Origin: Flavobacteriales bacterium
GTDB taxonomy: Bacteria > Bacteroidota > Bacteroidia > Flavobacteriales_D > Sanyastnellaceae
Reading direction: 5' to 3'
Assembly (NCBI GenBank): GCA_027488055.1
Contig: JAIYCK010000088.1
Location: forward strand, 1-10,636
DNA length: 10,636 nucleotides
Notes under the pieces: model-generated
What the model was told of the DNA's origin: nothing
The model's database searches: none
What the model saw: the letters and a program-made list of their open reading frames with translations, nothing else
In this document: piece after piece, positions 6,258 through 10,636 of the stretch
Position numbering within the stretch: position 1 is the stretch's first letter
Layout of the letters: the number at the start of each line of letters is the position of its first letter
Position numbers and translations under genes: made by a program

Positions 6258-8480
6258 CTATTCATTTACCAGTGGGGCCTCTTTTTGTTGCCCTTCGGCA
6301 TTGCGCCATTGTATCCGTGTTTGGCGAATGTCAGCACCCGGTATGATGCGCGTGCCAAGCATCTGCTCAATCGCCAATTGTCCGCCTTTTTCTGCGCGTA
6401 AGACGCCGTTGCGTTTGTGCAAGTGCATTTGGCCATCTATATCGATCATCAGGATACAATCATCTGTGCCTTGTTTAAAATGATGGAGGTGGCGGACAAT
6501 GCCTTGTTTTTCATATTTCCAACCTTCTGTGGGTGGGCCTGCCGATGTGTAGTTGCGAACCTCGCCATTTTCCATCGCAAATACCAACCGATAGTTCTTG
6601 TTCTTCTCATAATCAAAGACAGCCAATCCACTTGTAACAACGGAGGGAGCTGAAATGCATAGTGGGGCATATTGTTGTCCATTGCGATCGATCACGAAAA
6701 GTCCATCACTGGTGGTAAATGCATATTGTAGCTTTCCGTTTTTCAATGCATCGATTTGTTGCACCTCTCCCAATACGGTTGATTTTTTAGGAAAGGTCCA
6801 TAGAATCTTGCCGCCTTCGTCTTTCAATTGTAGACTTTGATCTTGCAATTCTTCCAACGTTTCTTTTGTGCTATTGAGATGGTTGATCACTGTCCATGCG
6901 CGCACCGCACTGCTTGGTGGAAGACTGTCTTGAGTCGCGTCGATTGCGGTGACAGCGGAAGCATTGGCGGGTTGTAGATGTTCTTCTCGATAGACACTGA
7001 CCAATGTGCTTCGAGCAGATGCCTCGCTAAAGGTCACTAGGTGATCATGGCCTGCCAGCAGCAAAGAGTGCATGGTAGAGGGCAATGTAGATAGACTTGA
7101 GCGTGAACTGATGTAGGTGATTCTGGATGCATTTTGCAGCACGGAGCTAGCTTTTCCTAAAAACGGGTGGACCTGAGCATTGGTGGCATTGAAATGCAAT
7201 GCGAGCAAATCTTCCAACGATTGCCCAATGAGAAGGTATGCGCCCAATTGCATCAGGTAGCTAGGCTCCACATTGATGGAGCTCACTCGGTTGCGATCAA
7301 ACAAGATCGGCATTTGAATCTGGAAGATTGGAGCAGCCGTATTGAGCTTTTTCAATAGGCTAGGGGGCATCCGCTGCATCACGTCCAACGTGTCTTGAAT
7401 ACCATAGTAATATACTTCACCGCTCACGCTGTCGCTGATATCCCAAGCCACCACGCCGCAAGCCCCATTGCGCCAGCTCAAAAGGGCCTCATTCAAATCA
7501 CAAGCACAGCTGTCACCAAACGCTTGCCAAGCTGTTTGCCAGAATGCGGCACGTGGCGTCTCCGCATAAAAGGATTCGCAGGCTGTGGTCAAATCATTGG
7601 CTTGATCAAAATGCATGGCGTCCCAATAATAAGTGCTTGGTGGCATCCAGCTAGGTATAGCCAATTGCATCGGACCAGTGCCATGGATAAAGGTCGTTTG
7701 ATAGGTACTGTCGCTGGGCGATTGAAGCCCAATAAATCCGGGGCCGGTGGTTTGTCCGACGGGGTTCAATTGCAACCATTCTTTCGCATTGTATGCCGCA
7801 AAAAGGTGCATGGGACTGTCAGATGACCTCACCTCATAAGCCTGCATGAATGCGGTTTGATGAATCAACGTTCCTTTTTTTTCTTGCGCCAATATGCAGC
7901 CTTCAATACTTGCCAAAGAGCGCGATGTGACAATGCCCGCGCCGAATTGAGTACACGAAATTTCGCCTGACTGATAGATGGTATGTCCCTTGTAATTGCG
8001 GGATTCAATAGGGGCACTACTGAGATTTGACAACCAGTCTTTTGGTCCCAAATTCGGGTCCTCCAATACAAATACGTAAAGCCATGGATCGGCCGAAAGG
8101 GTATGTGTACCGGCGTATGCTATGTTGCTATTTTCGAGTGCCTTCATCCATTTGGGATCGCGTTCGGCCAATTCATACAGGCGACTTGTCCATTCTATCC
8201 ATTGATTCCAAATGGATTGGACGCCTTCGCTTTTGTCAATCAAGTGGGCTTGTGCCTCTTGGGCTTGCGCTGGCCAAAGTGATAAGCGCTCCAAGGTCAT
8301 CACACTCTCCACATTTTCGGGGATCAGTGCAATGGCGTCAATATTGACGGTTTCGGATTTCAACAATTGATATATGAAATATCCCAAAGTTGTAAGGGAT
8401 CCAGCAATAAAGAGATAAGTGAGAATTTTTCGCAGCACGTGGATATAATTAGGAAGATCAAATCTAGTCTCTGGAGTCAT
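6258..8480 (-). CDS. Membrane-anchored envelope protein of unknown function (DUF3352-like, Bacteroidota)
   Basis: About 740 residues. A short cytoplasmic N-terminus is followed by one transmembrane segment (about residues 20-41, ILTYLFIAGSLTTLGYFIYQ), then a large, presumably periplasmic, part. Its first region opens with IALIPENVESVMTLE, which resembles the start of DUF3352-type proteins (recalled, not searched). Near residues 326-342 is a cysteine cluster (SCACDLNEALLSWRNGACG). The C-terminal ~190 residues carry propeller-like repeats: LKDEGGKILWTF, GLFVIDRNGQQYAP, VFDYEKNKNYRLVFAMENGEVRNY and LMIDIDGQMHLHKRNGVLR. These resemble a PQQ/WD-like beta-propeller. Such proteins recur in Bacteroidota genomes, but no function is known to me. 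I prefer ATG at 8480; a GTG one codon upstream is possible. The ATG overlaps the stop of a 20-codon ORF (TGATG). It converges on the CsbD gene. Confidence 0.8.
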   Translation of the reverse strand: MTPETRFDLPNYIHVLRKILTYLFIAGSLTTLGYFIYQLLKSETVNIDAIALIPENVESVMTLERLSLWPAQAQEAQAHLIDKSEGVQSIWNQWIEWTSRLYELAERDPKWMKALENSNIAYAGTHTLSADPWLYVFVLEDPNLGPKDWLSNLSSAPIESRNYKGHTIYQSGEISCTQFGAGIVTSRSLASIEGCILAQEKKGTLIHQTAFMQAYEVRSSDSPMHLFAAYNAKEWLQLNPVGQTTGPGFIGLQSPSDSTYQTTFIHGTGPMQLAIPSWMPPSTYYWDAMHFDQANDLTTACESFYAETPRAAFWQTAWQAFGDSCACDLNEALLSWRNGACGVVAWDISDSVSGEVYYYGIQDTLDVMQRMPPSLLKKLNTAAPIFQIQMPILFDRNRVSSINVEPSYLMQLGAYLLIGQSLEDLLALHFNATNAQVHPFLGKASSVLQNASRITYISSRSSLSTLPSTMHSLLLAGHDHLVTFSEASARSTLVSVYREEHLQPANASAVTAIDATQDSLPPSSAVRAWTVINHLNSTKETLEELQDQSLQLKDEGGKILWTFPKKSTVLGEVQQIDALKNGKLQYAFTTSDGLFVIDRNGQQYAPLCISAPSVVTSGLAVFDYEKNKNYRLVFAMENGEVRNYTSAGPPTEGWKYEKQGIVRHLHHFKQGTDDCILMIDIDGQMHLHKRNGVLRAEKGGQLAIEQMLGTRIIPGADIRQTRIQWRNAEGQQKEAPLVNE

Positions 8481-8542
8481 CACGAATGGATCGTATCGGT
8501 GTTGCCTTTGAACACTTTGATGTTGGCATTGATTTCCCGCAT
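8480..8542 (-). CDS. 20-codon ORF overlapping the start of the 740-aa protein gene
   Basis: It encodes MREINANIKVFKGNTDTIHS, starting at ATG 8542. The stop shares its last base with the downstream ATG (TGATG), the classic arrangement for translational coupling. The codons favour C in the third position (ATC, GCC, AAC, TTC, GGC, ACC), as in real genes here, and composition turns AT-rich just upstream of it. It may be a leader peptide, a real microprotein, or the remnant of the 5' end of the large gene after a frameshift. No family is recognised, and its short length keeps confidence low. Confidence 0.3.
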   Translation of the reverse strand: MREINANIKVFKGNTDTIHS

Positions 8543-8593
8543 CTTAAGGGGTCATAAACGAATTAATATTTTATTTTTTATTTTAAAAAAAAA

Positions 8594-8719
8594 GTTAAAA
8601 TGAAACTTTTATAAAATCGTAGGCGTTAAAGACCATGTAGAATGTTTCATTTTGGTTAATTAAGCAATCCGTTAAAAAAGCATGAATAGACCTCCAAACG
8701 TGGGGGTCTTTTCTTTTTT
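8594..8719 (+). ncRNA. Candidate plus-strand small RNA between two minus-strand genes
   Basis: A 10-bp perfect inverted repeat, AAAATGAAAC (8597-8606) with GTTTCATTTT (8644-8653), encloses 37 bases. Three more pairs at its base (8594-8596 with 8654-8656) are G-U on the plus strand only. It is followed by a terminator hairpin with a T-run on the plus strand (8688-8719). Both neighbouring genes are on the minus strand, so nothing coding uses this terminator. The 5' end is arbitrary, no promoter box was found, and no known RNA family is recognised. An AT-rich stretch precedes it (8551-8600). Confidence 0.35.
8688..8719 (+). terminator. Intrinsic terminator oriented to the plus strand
   Basis: The stem AGACCTCC (8688-8695) pairs with GGGGGTCT (8702-8709), 8 bp with one G-U on the plus strand and a 6-base loop. 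It is followed directly by TTTCTTTTTT. On the minus strand the same hairpin lies 64 bases behind the anmK stop, so it may also end that message. There the T-run comes only after a 7-9 base gap, and the G-U turns into a mismatch, so the plus orientation is favoured. Confidence 0.6.
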
Positions 8720-8772
8720 AGTATTTCTGAAGCACTCTTCATGCATTACGCTAATAACCGTGTCGAAAGGAA

Positions 8773-9852
8773 TTATGCCATTGCGGGATAGATCACCCCG
8801 GCACTATGGTCACGAGAAGCACCGGTCACAGATCGTAGCACATTGATCTTTCCCTCCATCCGCAAATACGCTAACAAGGCAAAGGCTATGGCCTCTTTGA
8901 ATTCGACTTCTTTGGAGTTGCCAATGATCAAGTTGGAGGTTGTATGGAATTGCATCCGCTGCATCAAATGGTCATTGTAAGCTCCTCCGCCAGTGACTAA
9001 TGTATGCGCGCAGCCTATGGAGTTCAAGGTATGGCCGATCACTATGGCCATATACTCTACAGCGGTGCACATGATGTCTTGGAGCGAAATGCGATCAAAG
9101 GATGCCAGTAGATGAGGCGATACATGGGATTCAAAGAATTCTTTTCCAAGCGATTTGGGTCCATCCATCGAGTAGAAAGGATCTTTGGTCAAAAGCTCCA
9201 ATAAGGTCGCATCGACCTTGCCCGCCGAGGCAATGGCTCCTTGGGCGTCGTATTCTTGCCCCGTCCGTTGGGCCAACATGTTCAAAGCCATGTTGCAGAT
9301 ACAAATGTCACTTGCCAAGCGTTCCTGATCGTTCGAACGGTAGGATACATTGGCGATGCCACCTAAGTTGAGACAAGCGTCATACTGGGGATAGAGCAGC
9401 GCATCAGCAATCGGTACGAGCGGCGCTCCTTGTCCTCCCATCGCGACATCCATGGCGCGAAATTGTGAGACGATCGTCACCTGGCTTTGCACTGCCATGT
9501 GGAAAGGATCGCCAATTTGCAAGGTGAGGCCATTTTCGGGTTGATGAAACACCGTATGGCCATGGGACCCCGCATAGGCGGGCTTCAATTGCGCGCGATC
9601 GCAAAAGGATCGAATGGCCGCCCCAAAGTATTGGCCAAGATCGACATGCAGCAGTGATAACGCTTCTCCAGATAGGTGATGGGCATTTTGCAATGTGAGT
9701 CTTCGATCTGCACTATAAGGAATGGTTTCTGAAGCCAGCAATTGATGGGACAATTGGCCTGATTCATTTGAAAATCGAACGCATACCAAGTCCAGCCCAT
9801 CCAAGGATGTCCCACTCATCAAACCAAGGACGTCTATAAAAGATTCCGCCAT
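8773..9852 (-). CDS. anmK: Anhydro-N-acetylmuramic acid kinase
   Basis: Cytoplasmic enzyme of peptidoglycan recycling. It hydrolyses the 1,6-anhydro ring of anhydro-MurNAc and phosphorylates it with ATP to MurNAc-6-phosphate. The protein has 359 residues, the usual size. Landmarks are GLMSGTSLDGLD (phosphate loop, 10-21), GSHGHTVFHQP (95-105), LQIGDP, FRAMDVAMGGQGAPLVP (131-147), LNLGGIANVSY, the catalytic Asp D182 in SDICICN, DAQGAIASAGKVD, GPKSLGKEFF, VTGGGAYND (286-294) and EAIAFALLAY. The motif after the catalytic Asp is CICN, where many proteobacterial enzymes have a GPGN-type sequence. The start at 9852 (MAESFIDVLGLMSG) fits the family. An in-frame ATG at 9966 would add 38 residues with no family similarity and is rejected. 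It is divergent from the acyl-CoA dehydrogenase gene across 153 bp and probably transcribed alone. Confidence 0.95.
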   Translation of the reverse strand: MAESFIDVLGLMSGTSLDGLDLVCVRFSNESGQLSHQLLASETIPYSADRRLTLQNAHHLSGEALSLLHVDLGQYFGAAIRSFCDRAQLKPAYAGSHGHTVFHQPENGLTLQIGDPFHMAVQSQVTIVSQFRAMDVAMGGQGAPLVPIADALLYPQYDACLNLGGIANVSYRSNDQERLASDICICNMALNMLAQRTGQEYDAQGAIASAGKVDATLLELLTKDPFYSMDGPKSLGKEFFESHVSPHLLASFDRISLQDIMCTAVEYMAIVIGHTLNSIGCAHTLVTGGGAYNDHLMQRMQFHTTSNLIIGNSKEVEFKEAIAFALLAYLRMEGKINVLRSVTGASRDHSAGVIYPAMA

Positions 9853-10005
9853 AGGGCGAAAGTACAAGGATTTTATTTGAATGCGCAAGCTGAACTGCGC
9901 TTTGGGTGAGCTTACAAGGTGAAGATCGGATTTCGGTGCGGATATATAGTGTGGAGCGAAAAACATGATTACCTTCGTCGCCCGTAATCAAACAAAAATC
10001 GAACA

Positions 10006-10636
10006 ATGCATTTCGAACTCACAGAAGAGCACAAGGCGGTGCAGCAAGCAGCCCGCGAATTTGCCCAAAATGTACTGAAACCTGGCGTCATCGAGCGCGA
10101 CGAACACCAAAAATTCCCGAAAGAGGAAATAAAGCAATTGGCGGAATTAGGCTTTATGGGCATGATGGTGGATCCTAAATACGGCGGCAGCGGAATGGAC
10201 ACCATCAGCTATGTGTTGGCCATGGAAGAAATTTCCAAGGTAGACGCATCGGTATCTGTGTGCATGTCAGTCAATAATTCTTTGGTGTGCTGGGGCATCG
10301 AAACGTTTGGTTCGGAAGAACAAAAAATGAAATACTTGGTGCCTTTGGCCAAGGGTGAACAAATTGGCGCATTCTGTTTGAGTGAGCCAGAAGCAGGCAG
10401 TGATGCCACCTCACAGCGCACCACGGCCATCGATATGGGCGACCACTATTTGCTCAATGGAACTAAGAATTGGATAACCAACGGCAGCAGCGCGAGTGTT
10501 TATTTGGTTATTGCACAAACCGATGTAGCCAAAGGCCACAAAGGGATCAATTGCTTGATCGTAGAGCGCGATATGCCAGGATTCATTGTGGGTGCCAAAG
10601 AGAATAAGCTTGGAATCCGCGGCAGCGATACGCATA
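10006..10636 (+). CDS. Acyl-CoA dehydrogenase, N-terminal part (cut by window end)
   Basis: Flavoenzyme for the alpha,beta-dehydrogenation of acyl-CoA thioesters in fatty-acid or branched-chain amino-acid breakdown; electrons pass to electron-transferring flavoprotein. Only the first 210 codons are present, of an expected ~380. The N-terminal helical domain is seen (FELTEEHKAVQQAAREFAQ, residues 3-21; PKYGGSGMDTISY near 58-70). The middle beta domain carries the family signature GAFCLSEPEAGSDA (about 121-134) with GTKNWITNG (about 153-161). The window ends in GIRGSDTH, just past the beta domain and before the C-terminal helical domain that holds the catalytic Glu, so activity cannot be judged. 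It resembles the short/branched-chain acyl-CoA dehydrogenases that are conserved in Bacteroidota. The start ATG follows an A-rich leader (CAAACAAAAATCGAACA) without a Shine-Dalgarno sequence. Confidence 0.95.
   Translation, partial: MHFELTEEHKAVQQAAREFAQNVLKPGVIERDEHQKFPKEEIKQLAELGFMGMMVDPKYGGSGMDTISYVLAMEEISKVDASVSVCMSVNNSLVCWGIETFGSEEQKMKYLVPLAKGEQIGAFCLSEPEAGSDATSQRTTAIDMGDHYLLNGTKNWITNGSSASVYLVIAQTDVAKGHKGINCLIVERDMPGFIVGAKENKLGIRGSDTH

Noticed and set aside
7395..7826. A 143-codon plus-strand frame inside the 740-aa protein gene
   Set aside because: It is antisense to a well-supported gene and its translation shows no domain.
8367..8603. A 78-codon plus-strand frame covering the 5' end of the 740-aa protein gene
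   Set aside because: It is antisense to the transmembrane segment and ends in a poly-lysine from the A-run. It has no family resemblance.
9857..9864. A -7-like box TACTTTCG for anmK on the minus strand
   Set aside because: It has one mismatch to TAnnTTTG and lies only 4 bases before the ATG, which would require a leaderless message. Too weak to annotate.
9883..9900. Inverted repeat GCGCA-N8-TGCGC between anmK and the acyl-CoA dehydrogenase gene
   Set aside because: The arms are only 5 bp and nothing nearby supports an operator; chance is likely.
9853..9966. A 38-residue N-terminal extension of AnmK from an upstream ATG
   Set aside because: The extra residues have no similarity to AnmK, whose family begins just before GLMSGTSLDG. 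The ATG at 9852 gives the normal length.

Overview
The window looks like a chromosomal segment of a Bacteroidota bacterium (Flavobacteriia/Cytophagia/Chitinophagia-like; the genus cannot be read). Three things point there. The start codons lack Shine-Dalgarno sequences and sit behind A-rich leaders. A Bacteroidota-type -7 box (TAnnTTTG) lies in front of katG. The proteins also read like Bacteroidota orthologues, namely the acyl-CoA dehydrogenase, AnmK, the ~410-aa Glu/Leu-type dehydrogenase, and a large membrane-anchored protein with a propeller-like C-terminus. No rRNA, tRNA, CRISPR array, IS element or phage gene is seen.

Layout, left to right. (1) 14-619 (+): small exported protein, probably an outer-membrane beta-barrel, not recognised further. 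(2) 623-1852 (-): Glu/Leu/Phe/Val dehydrogenase, convergent with gene 1 and only 3 bp away. (3) 1853-2374: 522 bases without a credible gene but rich in inverted repeats. They include two mutually exclusive hairpins upstream of the dehydrogenase, a run of stem-loops ending in a terminator-like hairpin (a candidate plus-strand RNA), and the katG terminator. (4) 2375-4675 (-): catalase-peroxidase KatG with a Sec signal peptide. (5) 4676-4774: divergent katG/oxyR promoter region with a 36-bp OxyR-like dyad that runs into the oxyR start codon. (6) 4775-5710 (+): OxyR with both redox cysteines. (7) 5876-6100 (+): small CsbD-family stress protein. (8) 6258-8480 (-): 740-aa membrane-anchored protein of a Bacteroidota family without known function, preceded by a 20-codon ORF whose stop overlaps its start. 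(9) 8543-8772: AT-rich gap with a long inverted repeat and a plus-strand terminator between two minus-strand genes, a second candidate small RNA. (10) 8773-9852 (-): anhydro-N-acetylmuramic acid kinase AnmK. (11) 10006-10636 (+): acyl-CoA dehydrogenase, cut by the window end.

How the genes fit together: oxyR, katG and csbD make a peroxide/general stress block, with OxyR most likely activating katG and repressing itself. The dehydrogenase (amino-acid catabolism), AnmK (recycling of peptidoglycan anhydro-MurNAc) and the acyl-CoA dehydrogenase (fatty- or branched-chain acyl-CoA oxidation) are housekeeping genes. The most unusual content is non-coding: two candidate plus-strand structured RNAs and the dyad elements around the stress genes. 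No clearly new protein system is visible.
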